Origin: GCA-016432345 sp964544105
Lineage (GTDB): Bacteria > Patescibacteriota > Microgenomatia > Levybacterales > UBA12049
Assembly (NCBI GenBank): GCA_964544105.1
Contig: CAZIZQ010000020.1
Span: forward strand, 1-19,914
DNA: 19,914 nucleotides
Reading direction: 5' to 3'
In this document: positions 7,636 through 14,676 of the stretch, piece by piece
How the letters are laid out: every line of letters begins with the position of its first letter
How positions within the stretch are numbered: the stretch's first letter is position 1
Made by a program: the position numbers and the translations under genes
The notes under the pieces: generated by a model
Databases searched by the model: none
What the model was told of the DNA's origin: nothing
Seen by the model: the letters and a program-made list of their open reading frames with translations, nothing else

Positions 7636-7695
7636 GTACCGAATCGTCAATACAATTCCGATACGGGATCGGAATAGCTTCGCGATGTGGTACAT
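7636..7695. repeat. REP palindrome, complete copy A
   Basis: Outer arms TGTACC (7636-7641) and GGTACA (7690-7695) are exact inverted repeats and are extended by ATCG (7644-7647) and CGAT (7684-7687). Inside is an 8-bp perfect stem ATTCCGAT / ATCGGAAT (7656-7663 and 7669-7676) with loop ACGGG. Positions 7651-7686 are identical base for base to 10030-10065. The element lies between the RAYT start and the ahcY stop. Confidence 0.85.
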
Positions 7696-7763
7696 GGCAT
7701 AGCTAGTGTCAAACAACATATCATTTGGAAGTTGGGGTATCCTACTATAGGATTGGGGAAAAG

Positions 7764-9020
7764 TCAAGTGCCCTCGTGCCAGGAGGAAAGATACTTTTTC
7801 TGTTCACTTGTTAATCTGTCAAACGAAACTCCCATGGCTTTTAGTTTTAATCTGGCAATTTCCCGATCCATCTTTTTTGGTAAGACATATACTTTATTTT
7901 TCAGTTTGCCCTTGTTTTTTACAAACCACTCGGCTGCTAGTGCCTGATTGGCAAAGCTCATGTCCATTACCTCTGCCGGGTGGCCTTCGGCCGCGCCTAA
8001 ATTAACCAGCCTTCCCTCTGCCAGAAGATGAATTTTTTTACCGTTTTTAAGCACGTATTCTTCAAGACTCGGCCGTAGTGTTCGTTTGGATTTTTTAACT
8101 TTTTCTAAATAGGCAACGTCTATTTCCACATCAAAGTGGCCGGTGTTACAAATAATAATGCCGTCTTTCATTTGCTCAAGCAATTTGGCATTTACCACAT
8201 GTTTGTCCCCTGTAGCAGTTATTAAAATATCAGCAATTTTGACAGCACGTGCTATTGGCATAACCATAAATCCATCCATTACTGCTTCCAAAGCTTTGAT
8301 AGGATCAATTTCTGTCACAACCACATGTGCTCCCATTCCTGCTGCTCTTTGTGCTACTCCCCTTGCACACCAGCCATATCCTGCAACTACAAATGTTTTG
8401 CCAGCTAAAAGTACGTTGGTAGCACGGATAATGCCGTCGACAGATGACTGTCCTGTGCCATACCTATTGTCAAACAAGTGTTTGGTGTCGGAATCATTCA
8501 CTGCAATAACGGGAATTTTTATGGCCTTGTCTTTTTCCATGGCCTTAAGCCTTATTACACCTGTGGTTGTTTCCTCAGATGAGCCCAAGATATTTTTTAA
8601 TTGCTCTTTGCGCTCTTTATGTAAAAGCGATACTAAATCCGCGCCATCATCCATGGTAATTTGCGGTTTGAAATCTAAAACAGTGTTAAGATGCTTATAA
8701 TACGTGTTGTTATCTTCGCCTTTTATGGCAAAGGTTGGAATGTCATAATCTTTGGCTAAGGACGCCGCGACACTGTCTTGGGTAGAAAGAGGATTGGATG
8801 CGCAAAGAGCAACATTTGCCCCGCCTGCTTTAAGTGCCAGAATAAGGTTTGCAGTTTCCGATGTGACATGCAGACATGCGCCAATAGTTAGTCCTTTGAG
8901 GGGTTTTTCTTTTTGGAACCGTTCTCGAATAAGCCGAAGGACTGGCATTTGTTGGGAAGCCCATTCGATTTTTAGTTTTCCTTCTTTTGCAAGTGTTATA
9001 TCTTTTACGTCGTATTTCAT
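7764..9020 (-). CDS. ahcY: Adenosylhomocysteinase (SAH hydrolase), short archaeal/Thermotoga-like form
   Basis: Hydrolyses S-adenosylhomocysteine reversibly to adenosine and homocysteine, using bound NAD, so removing the inhibitory product of methyltransferases. The chosen ATG at 9020 overlaps the stop of the upstream kinase (ATGA) and gives 418 residues, the length of the short forms; an upstream extension to 9152 would run through kinase sequence. Catalytic residues by alignment to the human enzyme are His51, Asp125, Glu150, Lys180 and Asp184 (DSDTKHLFDN). Thr189 takes the place of Cys195, as is usual in the short forms. The NAD loop reads GYGWCARG (214-221), with Ala where the third Gly normally sits. 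The C-terminal YLSSWHEGT is also of the short-form type. It is probably co-expressed with the adjoining kinase. Confidence 0.95.
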   Translation of the reverse strand: MKYDVKDITLAKEGKLKIEWASQQMPVLRLIRERFQKEKPLKGLTIGACLHVTSETANLILALKAGGANVALCASNPLSTQDSVAASLAKDYDIPTFAIKGEDNNTYYKHLNTVLDFKPQITMDDGADLVSLLHKERKEQLKNILGSSEETTTGVIRLKAMEKDKAIKIPVIAVNDSDTKHLFDNRYGTGQSSVDGIIRATNVLLAGKTFVVAGYGWCARGVAQRAAGMGAHVVVTEIDPIKALEAVMDGFMVMPIARAVKIADILITATGDKHVVNAKLLEQMKDGIIICNTGHFDVEIDVAYLEKVKKSKRTLRPSLEEYVLKNGKKIHLLAEGRLVNLGAAEGHPAEVMDMSFANQALAAEWFVKNKGKLKNKVYVLPKKMDREIARLKLKAMGVSFDRLTSEQKKYLSSWHEGT

Positions 9021-9967
9021 TTTTCCAATTCTAGCATTTCCGAAAAGGTCTGTATATACCTTTCTTGAAATTCTTTTAATGTAAAATGATGTTCCTGTGT
9101 GCCGTATTTTTCGATTGCGTAACAAGCAGCAACCGACCCCATTTGTCCGCATATTTTGAGATCAAAATTTCTAATATATCCTGCCATAAAGCCTGCTCTA
9201 TATGCATCCCCTGCTCCGGTTGGGTCTAAAACTTCCTTTGGTTTAACTGGTTTAATAGTATATGTTTCTTTTTTTGTTTTAATCTGTGAACCTTTTGGCC
9301 CAAGTGTGGTAATAATAATCTTGACTTCTTTAAATAAGTCTTCTTCTGAAAGTGATGTTTTATTTTTCAGTAAATCTATTTCATAATCATTGGCAATAAG
9401 TATGGTTGCTTTTTGGATGATTTTTTTTATTTCGTCAGAAGACAAGGAAGGTAATTGCATGCCAATATCTACCATAAATGGTACGTTAATTTCTCGGCAT
9501 TCTTCGGAGAGTTTTATTATTGCTCTGGGGTCGTTGGGTGAAATAATAGCAAAGTGGGGTTTTGTAGGTATTGCTTTTATTGATAGTTCGTGGGCGTTTT
9601 TGAGGGCTCCTGGATAAAAACCAGAGATTTGATTGTCGTTTTTATCAGTCATAATAAACGCAGAGGCTGTTGATTCGTTTTTTATGATTTTTATATAAGA
9701 GGTCGTAATATTAGAATTTTCCAAAAACTTGAGGTAGTCATTAAAATCTTCTCCGGCTACGCTTAAAATGATAGCTGGTTGTTGAAACAAAGATAAACTA
9801 TACGCAATATTTCCAGCGGTGCCTCCTCGGTGTTTGTTGAGGGTATTTACTGAAAATGACAGGTTAATTTGGTGGATTTTGTCTGGCATGATGTGGTCTG
9901 AAAAAACTCCTGGAAAATCCATGATGTAATCAAACGCCAAAGAGCCGGTAACGAGGGTATATTTCAT
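9017..9967 (-). CDS. PfkB-family kinase, probable adenosine kinase
   Basis: A 316-residue ribokinase-fold kinase. The N-terminal GSLAFDYIMDFPG (8-20) and RGGTAGNIAYSL (47-58) form the sugar-binding lobe, and DPTGAGDAYRAGF (248-260) is PfkB signature 2, with the anion hole and catalytic base Asp254. The fold does not by itself define the substrate. Adenosine is proposed because the gene is directly coupled by an ATGA overlap to adenosylhomocysteinase, whose equilibrium favours synthesis unless adenosine is removed; phosphorylation to AMP would pull the reaction and save the purine. Its own promoter appears to be the extended -10 at 9975-9983, seven bases before the ATG. Ribokinase or fructokinase activity remains possible. 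Confidence 0.82.
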   Translation of the reverse strand: MKYTLVTGSLAFDYIMDFPGVFSDHIMPDKIHQINLSFSVNTLNKHRGGTAGNIAYSLSLFQQPAIILSVAGEDFNDYLKFLENSNITTSYIKIIKNESTASAFIMTDKNDNQISGFYPGALKNAHELSIKAIPTKPHFAIISPNDPRAIIKLSEECREINVPFMVDIGMQLPSLSSDEIKKIIQKATILIANDYEIDLLKNKTSLSEEDLFKEVKIIITTLGPKGSQIKTKKETYTIKPVKPKEVLDPTGAGDAYRAGFMAGYIRNFDLKICGQMGSVAACYAIEKYGTQEHHFTLKEFQERYIQTFSEMLELEK

Positions 9968-9974
9968 TACCTAT

Positions 9975-9983
9975 ATGATAGCA
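9975..9983 (-). promoter_or_regulatory. Extended -10 promoter for the kinase-ahcY pair (leaderless)
   Basis: The coding strand reads TGCTATCAT, seven bases, then the ATG. A start point about seven bases after the hexamer would be the A of the ATG itself. It matches the arrangement in front of holB (TGCTATTAT, seven bases, ATG). No strong -35 is evident. Confidence 0.55.
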
Positions 9984-10014
9984 GACATTGTATTATTTTG
10001 CAGAATATATAGTT

Positions 10015-10065
10015 TGTACCACATCGTAGATACAATTCCGATACGGGATCGGAATAGCTTCGCGA
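10015..10065. repeat. REP palindrome, solo copy B
   Basis: Positions 10030-10065 are identical to 7651-7686, with the same 8-bp stem (10035-10042 and 10048-10055) and ACGGG loop. The left arm TGTACCACATCG (10015-10026) is the exact reverse complement of the right arm of copy A (7684-7695). The expected right arm GGTACA is missing and is replaced by sequence leading into an 11-base tandem duplication. It sits between the kinase and the hypothetical gene. Confidence 0.8.
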
Positions 10066-10069
10066 AATT

Positions 10070-10091
10070 GTGTTTAGAAAGTGTTTAGAAA
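10070..10091. repeat. 11-base tandem duplication over a stop codon
   Basis: Two exact copies of GTGTTTAGAAA (10070-10080, 10081-10091). The second contains the stop codon of the adjacent minus-strand gene (10085-10087), and the pair directly follows solo REP copy B. Confidence 0.8.
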
Positions 10092-11161
10092 GTAAGGTGT
10101 TCGGGTGGTATGCCGGCTTCCAGACAAGCTTTTTTTCCTTCATCAAAAAGATCTTTTACTCTTGGAAGTTCGGGACTTGGACCATCTTTTGTAAGTTGCA
10201 CAATGCGTGTGTGAAGTCCAAGGAACTTTAAAAATAAAGATACTTGGTGGGGTGTGAGGCCAGACATTCTTTCTTTTAAAATTATTAGTCTTTTTTGTTC
10301 TGGTGAAGTTGGGTATACACTATTTTCTGAATATACAAGAGGAATTGTAACTGGTGTTCTTTTCTTTTCGCCATCAAGCGTGCTGCACACAGCTTCTATA
10401 ACAAGCTCTGATGTATTTAAAAATTCTTTAAGTATTCTTGGATCTACTTTTACAGTTCCTGTGAGCCCTTGAATTGGTCTATGATCGTTTCTATCAATAT
10501 AGTCATTATAGATATAGTCGCTTGTAAGCCTTAGGCTAATTAACGGTAATAATTCACCGTTTCGTTCGATTTCTTCTAATTCCGCAATACGCTTTTCAAC
10601 AGGACCTTCAGCAGAGGCAGGTAGGGTTTTCAAATATGTTAATCCCCGTTTGGGGTCGTTATGCCCTAGGTCCAAAATGACAACAGACCCATTGTTGACT
10701 GGCTGGCCAAAAAATACGCTCCGCCTGTTGAATATAGGGACACAAACTTGTTGCCTTCCATTTGGCAATGTTCTGTAAACACTTTCCTTATCTTGTAGCA
10801 GCCTTGCTATAGTTTTGGCTGTGGTTTCGGTTATTTTTTGGGGTGGTTGTAAAACAAGATTTATGACAAGTCCGTAATTAGTGATGTTTTGTGCTCCTTT
10901 TTCTTGAGGAAAGCTATAAGCGCTAGCAACAAAACTGCAGGCAAAGGTACTTATTGGGTAATCATCTGGAAGATTGACATAGGCCAAGTCGACTTGCCTT
11001 GAAAATTCGCTGTCGGTTTGAGCTGGTGATGATGCATCGCCATTTGGATTATACTCCAGGCATTTGTTTAATAAGTCTATTGTTTGTTGTGACGGAGGTA
11101 TAAATACTATACCACTTTTTTGAGGAGATAGCTCTGGTCTACTATGAAATGCTTCAGTCAT
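10085..11161 (-). CDS. Hypothetical protein, 358 residues, family not recognised
   Basis: I do not recognise this protein. It appears soluble: there is no signal peptide, no hydrophobic segment long enough to span a membrane, and no nucleotide-binding loop. It has a mixed alpha/beta composition, a charged Glu-rich helix around 188-202 (EKRIAELEEIERNG), several Asp/Asn-rich turns (SDYIYNDYIDRNDHR near 214-228), and a helical C-terminal part from about residue 288 (EQKRLIILKERMSGLTPHQVSLFLKFLG). Base composition and codon use look like the neighbours. It has its own perfect TATAAT extended -10 at 11184-11192, overlapping the holB stop, so it could be transcribed apart from holB. The stop codon lies in an 11-base duplication next to a REP, so its C-terminal end may be recent. 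Confidence 0.75.
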   Translation of the reverse strand: MTEAFHSRPELSPQKSGIVFIPPSQQTIDLLNKCLEYNPNGDASSPAQTDSEFSRQVDLAYVNLPDDYPISTFACSFVASAYSFPQEKGAQNITNYGLVINLVLQPPQKITETTAKTIARLLQDKESVYRTLPNGRQQVCVPIFNRRSVFFGQPVNNGSVVILDLGHNDPKRGLTYLKTLPASAEGPVEKRIAELEEIERNGELLPLISLRLTSDYIYNDYIDRNDHRPIQGLTGTVKVDPRILKEFLNTSELVIEAVCSTLDGEKKRTPVTIPLVYSENSVYPTSPEQKRLIILKERMSGLTPHQVSLFLKFLGLHTRIVQLTKDGPSPELPRVKDLFDEGKKACLEAGIPPEHLTF

Positions 11162-11183
11162 AAAAAAATAGGACAGGGGGTGG

Positions 11184-11192
11184 ATTATATCA
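11184..11192 (-). promoter_or_regulatory. Extended -10 promoter of the hypothetical gene
   Basis: The coding strand reads TGATATAAT, a consensus TATAAT with TGn in front. The TGA is at the same time the stop codon of holB. The predicted start near 11177 leaves a leader of about 15 bases. Confidence 0.55.
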
Positions 11193-11810
11193 CAAGGATG
11201 AAAGATTTAAAAATAGGTTTTCCAGAGCCAGGCGGGAGTTGGTGTTGGTGGTTTTGAGAATAACATATGTGTTTTGGAAAGATATAATGGTGTTACTAAT
11301 TTGTTTTCCACTTATTAATTCTTGACGGAGAGCCAGAATTGCATTTTCTATCCACATAATTGCTTCGTTTTTGTTTTTTGCCAGACTTTCGGCCAGTTTT
11401 AGTCTTTGTCCTATGTTGCCTTGCGGTAGAGTTAAAGATTCAATCATTTGTAATGATGAGAGGTAGATAATATTGCAACGAGAGAGAACGGTTGGTAGGA
11501 GAAAATCTCTATTCTCTGCAGTGAGTATAATAATAGTATTGTTTGGCGGTTCTTCTAGAATTTTAAGCAGGCTGTTTTGTGCTTCGACTGTCAGTTTTTC
11601 GGCATTTTTAATAATTACTGCTTTTGTTTTTCCCCGCAGAGGGGCAAAAAAAAGCACTTTTTGTAGATTTCTTACATCGGCAATACCGATTGATCCTTCG
11701 ACTTCGATAGTTGAAATATCGATATCGGCAATACCCTTTTCTTTACAGAAGTTAAGCGTATATTCATCGGTTGTTTTTTTATCTTTTGATACAACAAGAA
11801 AGCTTTCCAT
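11190..11810 (-). CDS. holB: DNA polymerase III delta-prime subunit (clamp loader)
   Basis: The stator subunit of the clamp loader that places the sliding clamp on DNA. The protein has the AAA+ core without a Walker A: SIGIADVRNLQ, then GKTKAVIIKNAEKLTVEAQNSLLKILEEPP, and the SRC motif in LLPTVLSRC, all features of delta-prime, which does not hydrolyse ATP. At 206 residues it is much shorter than the E. coli subunit (334) and lacks most of the C-terminal collar, a common reduction in small genomes. I prefer the ATG at 11810 over the one at 11819. The latter lies inside the TATTAT -10 element, while the former lies exactly at the predicted transcription start, and MESFLVVS fits the family's first strand. 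Confidence 0.85.
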   Translation of the reverse strand: MESFLVVSKDKKTTDEYTLNFCKEKGIADIDISTIEVEGSIGIADVRNLQKVLFFAPLRGKTKAVIIKNAEKLTVEAQNSLLKILEEPPNNTIIILTAENRDFLLPTVLSRCNIIYLSSLQMIESLTLPQGNIGQRLKLAESLAKNKNEAIMWIENAILALRQELISGKQISNTIISFQNTYVILKTTNTNSRLALENLFLNLSSL

Positions 11811-11812
11811 CC

Positions 11813-11842
11813 TTGACATAATAGCAGGATTTTCCGTACTAT
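11813..11842. promoter_or_regulatory. Overlapping divergent promoters for holB (minus) and pilB (plus), both leaderless
   Basis: Plus strand: TTGACA at 11813-11818, 18 bases, TACTAT at 11837-11842, then 7 bases to the pilB ATG at 11850. Minus strand: TGCTATTAT (hexamer 11823-11818), 7 bases, then the holB ATG at 11810. The plus -35 overlaps the minus -10, so the two promoters should exclude each other. This is the switch point between the housekeeping and pilus halves of the window. Confidence 0.6.
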
Positions 11843-11849
11843 AAAAGTA

Positions 11850-13592
11850 ATGCCCGATACTGTTTTACAACAAACTACACAAGCTTCTCAAGAAACAAAA
11901 AATGTTGCCGATGTGCTTTTTGCTCAAGCAGCTATAACAATTAAGCAGTACGAAGACATAAAAGTAAAAAGCGCGACAGATGGTATTTCTATAGAAGACG
12001 CGGCTGTGGCGCTTGGTTTTGCATCGGATACGCAACTTATGCAAGCCAAGGCAAAATTGCTGGGAGTAGAATTTGTTTCTTTAGAAAGTATATCTTTTTC
12101 TCCGCAGGCAGTAAGTTTTGTTCCGGAGTCGGTGGCAGAGCGTTTTGCCCTTATTCCATTTGCTTATGACAACCAGACAAAAACATTGTCTGTAGCTATG
12201 AGCAACCCTGCGGATTTAGACGCAATTTCTTTTGTGCAGCAAAAAACCGGTCTTTCTATAAAATCCTATGCCGCGGTTAAGGCAGAAATAGAAGCAGCAA
12301 TAAAAGAGCAGTATAGGCAGGAGCTTGTTGGAGAGGTGGGGCAGGTTTTAAAAGAAACAGAGGAATTTGAGCAAGCCCCCACAGTTGACAGCAAGCAGAT
12401 AGCCAGTCTCATTAAGGAAGCGCCAATTGCCAAAATTGTTTCAACTATTCTTGATTATGCGATAACTTCCCGCGCGTCAGATGTTCATATCGAGCCACAA
12501 ACAGATAGAGTAAGGGTGAGGTACAGAATAGATGGTATTTTGTATGACAAATTAAGCCTGCCAAAAGAGGTCAGGGATGTTTTGGTTTCTCGTATTAAGA
12601 TTTTGTCAGAAATGAAGATAGATGAACATAGAATCCCCCAAGACGGCCGTTTTAACTTTAAAGCTGGAAATAACGAGGTTGATCTTCGTATCTCAACACT
12701 TCCCACCTCGCATGGAGAAAAAATTGTCATGAGGTTACTTCGAAAATCCGGCGGCGTGCCGACAATGCAGGAGTTGGGTTTAAATGGCACAGCGCTGAAG
12801 AATTTGGAATTTGCCATATCAAGGCCACACGGCATAATTTTGGTTTGCGGTCCAACAGGCAGTGGTAAAACCACCACGCTTTACTCGGTTCTTTCAAAGT
12901 TAAATACCCCTAAAGTTAATATTATGTCGCTTGAGGATCCGGTGGAATACGAAATTTTGGGAGTTAACCAGGTGCAGATAAATCCGGCTGTAGGATTAAC
13001 ATTTGCTACGGGGCTGCGGTCGTTTTTACGGCAAGACCCAAATATAATTTTAGTTGGCGAAATACGCGATAACGAAACAACAGACCTTGCGCTCCAAGCT
13101 GCTTTAACCGGCCATTTAGTTTTTTCAACTCTTCACACATCTAATGCTTCTGGGGCAATTCCCAGGCTTTTAGATTTAGGCGCAGAGACCTTTTTACTTG
13201 CCTCAACGCTAAATGCCGTAGTTGGGCAGCGAATTGCCCGCAAAATTTGCTCGTCTTGTAAAGAAGCATATGTCCCACCTGCCGAGGTAGTAAATGAAAT
13301 AAAAAATATATTAGGGCCTCTTTTTCCAAAAGACCTGCAGGAGGTAAAATTATTTAAAGGGAGAGGATGCAGTGAATGCGGATTAAGCGGTTACTCTGGT
13401 AGAGTAGGTATTTTTGAAGTGTTGTCAATTACAGAAAGAATTGCGCGAGTTGTTTTGGAGCGGGTCGATGCGGCAACTGTTGAGAAACAAGCAGTTACCG
13501 AAGGAATGATTACCATGAGACAAGATGGATACCTTAAAGTATTACAAGGAGTTACAACAATAGAGGAAGTATTGCGCGTGGCGCAGGAATAA
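11850..13592 (+). CDS. pilB: Type IV pilus extension ATPase PilB (GspE family)
   Basis: The hexameric motor that drives pilin polymerisation on the cytoplasmic side of the PilC platform. Of its 580 residues, 1-155 are the N-terminal MshEN/GspE-N-type domain. The ATPase core has Walker A GPTGSGKT at 334-341, the Asp-box around SLEDPVEYE (360-368), Walker B IILVGEIRD (399-407) and the His-box GHLVFSTLHTSN (421-432). Four cysteines in two CxxC pairs (467/470 and 507/510) form the zinc knuckle found in PilB and GspE but not in PilT. It is the first gene of the plus-strand pilus operon, starts directly at a predicted leaderless promoter, and ends one base before pilT. Confidence 0.95.
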   Translation: MPDTVLQQTTQASQETKNVADVLFAQAAITIKQYEDIKVKSATDGISIEDAAVALGFASDTQLMQAKAKLLGVEFVSLESISFSPQAVSFVPESVAERFALIPFAYDNQTKTLSVAMSNPADLDAISFVQQKTGLSIKSYAAVKAEIEAAIKEQYRQELVGEVGQVLKETEEFEQAPTVDSKQIASLIKEAPIAKIVSTILDYAITSRASDVHIEPQTDRVRVRYRIDGILYDKLSLPKEVRDVLVSRIKILSEMKIDEHRIPQDGRFNFKAGNNEVDLRISTLPTSHGEKIVMRLLRKSGGVPTMQELGLNGTALKNLEFAISRPHGIILVCGPTGSGKTTTLYSVLSKLNTPKVNIMSLEDPVEYEILGVNQVQINPAVGLTFATGLRSFLRQDPNIILVGEIRDNETTDLALQAALTGHLVFSTLHTSNASGAIPRLLDLGAETFLLASTLNAVVGQRIARKICSSCKEAYVPPAEVVNEIKNILGPLFPKDLQEVKLFKGRGCSECGLSGYSGRVGIFEVLSITERIARVVLERVDAATVEKQAVTEGMITMRQDGYLKVLQGVTTIEEVLRVAQE

Positions 13593-13593
13593 G

Positions 13594-14661
13594 ATGGACT
13601 TACAGAAAATTTTATCATTATTAGTTCAGAAGAATGCATCGGATTTGCATCTATTACCAGGTTTGCCGCCGATGATTCGTATTGACGGAGAGCTCTCCCC
13701 TCTTTCTGATTTTGCCATACTTTCCCGTGAAGATGTGGAAAATCTTGTTTATCGTTTGCTTACTCCCGAACAAAAAGAGCTACTGCTGGCAAATAAAGAG
13801 CTTGATTTTTCTTTTGGGTTTAGCAGCTCCATGGGAGAGATTGGCCGGTTTAGGGCAAATGTTTACTACCAGCGGGGGGTTTTGTGTGCCGCTTTTCGAT
13901 TTTTACCTCCGGTTATTAAATCTATAGACGATCTTGGTTTGCCTAAAGTTTTACATAATTTCGCAAAGCTTAAACAAGGGTTTGTTTTGGTTTGCGGTCC
14001 AACCGGTCACGGTAAATCAACCACAATTGCCGCAATGATAAACGAAATCAATAAAGAACAGGCTTTGCATATTCTTACCATTGAAGACCCGATAGAGTAT
14101 ACATACCCGAAAGGAAAAAGTATTTTATCACAAAGAGAAATGGGTCTTGATACTCACTCGTGGACAATGGCGTTACGCAGCGCTTTGCGGGAAGATCCGG
14201 ATGTGGTATTTGTGGGCGAGATGCGTGACCCCGAAACTATTGGAGCGGCAATTACCATTGCCGAGACTGGACATCTTGTTTTCTCGACCCTTCACACTAA
14301 TTCGGCCTCACAAAGTATAGATCGTATGGTTGATTCTTTTCCCGCCCATCAGCAGCCCCAAGTAAGGATACAGCTTTCAGCAACACTTAAAGGGATAGTA
14401 TCCCAGCGTCTTATACCACGACTTGGCGGCGGAAGAGTTGCTGTAGCCGAGGTGCTTATTGGCACACCTGCTGTTGCCAGTAACATTAGGGATGGCAAGA
14501 CACATCTGATTGATTCTGTTATCCAGACATCGCAAGATGTTGGTATGATCCCTTTGGAAACATCGCTGGCGCAACTGGTGCTTTCGGGAGCAATAACCCT
14601 TGAAACAGCCAAGGGTTATGCCATGCACGCGGATGAGCTTTTGCGCCTAGTAGCATCGTAG
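13594..14661 (+). CDS. pilT: Type IV pilus retraction ATPase PilT
   Basis: The motor that depolymerises the pilus, giving twitching, DNA uptake or pulling of a contacted cell. Its 355 residues have the PilT layout: a short PAS-like N-domain (NASDLHLLPGLPPMIRIDGEL), Walker A GPTGHGKS at 135-142, Asp-box IEDPIEY (163-169), Walker B VVFVGEMRD (204-212), His-box GHLVFSTLHTNSA (226-238), and a C-terminal helix corresponding to the AIRNLIRE motif (ASNIRDGKTHLIDSVIQT). No zinc cysteines are present, as expected. Walker A has His where Ser is usual (PilB next door has Ser). It starts one base after the pilB stop. Confidence 0.95.
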   Translation: MDLQKILSLLVQKNASDLHLLPGLPPMIRIDGELSPLSDFAILSREDVENLVYRLLTPEQKELLLANKELDFSFGFSSSMGEIGRFRANVYYQRGVLCAAFRFLPPVIKSIDDLGLPKVLHNFAKLKQGFVLVCGPTGHGKSTTIAAMINEINKEQALHILTIEDPIEYTYPKGKSILSQREMGLDTHSWTMALRSALREDPDVVFVGEMRDPETIGAAITIAETGHLVFSTLHTNSASQSIDRMVDSFPAHQQPQVRIQLSATLKGIVSQRLIPRLGGGRVAVAEVLIGTPAVASNIRDGKTHLIDSVIQTSQDVGMIPLETSLAQLVLSGAITLETAKGYAMHADELLRLVAS

Positions 14662-14676
14662 CCAATGTAAAATACT

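Larger units (their letters stand above)
6901..7695 (-). mobile_element. REP - RAYT - REP unit
   Basis: A transposase gene of the REP-associated tyrosine type is bracketed by a divergent REP palindrome just past its stop (6901-6940) and a complete one just upstream of its start (7636-7695). Both palindromes have the same orientation. This is the layout expected of a RAYT with its own REP substrates. A third REP copy lies at 10015-10065 without a transposase. Confidence 0.7.

Noticed and set aside
7739..7753. ATCCTA-CTA-TAGGAT hairpin after ahcY as a terminator
   Set aside because: Six AT-rich pairs and no T-tract on the coding strand; too weak to call.
9021..9152. N-terminal extension of the SAH hydrolase to an ATG at 9152
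   Set aside because: It would translate 132 bases of the kinase gene in another frame; the ATG at 9020 gives normal family length and an ATGA overlap.
6901..10065. The three REP copies as a CRISPR array
   Set aside because: Spacing is irregular and kilobase-scale, genes lie between the copies, and no cas genes are present.
11811..11819. holB start at 11819
   Set aside because: That ATG is part of the likely -10 hexamer; the ATG at 11810 coincides with the predicted transcription start.
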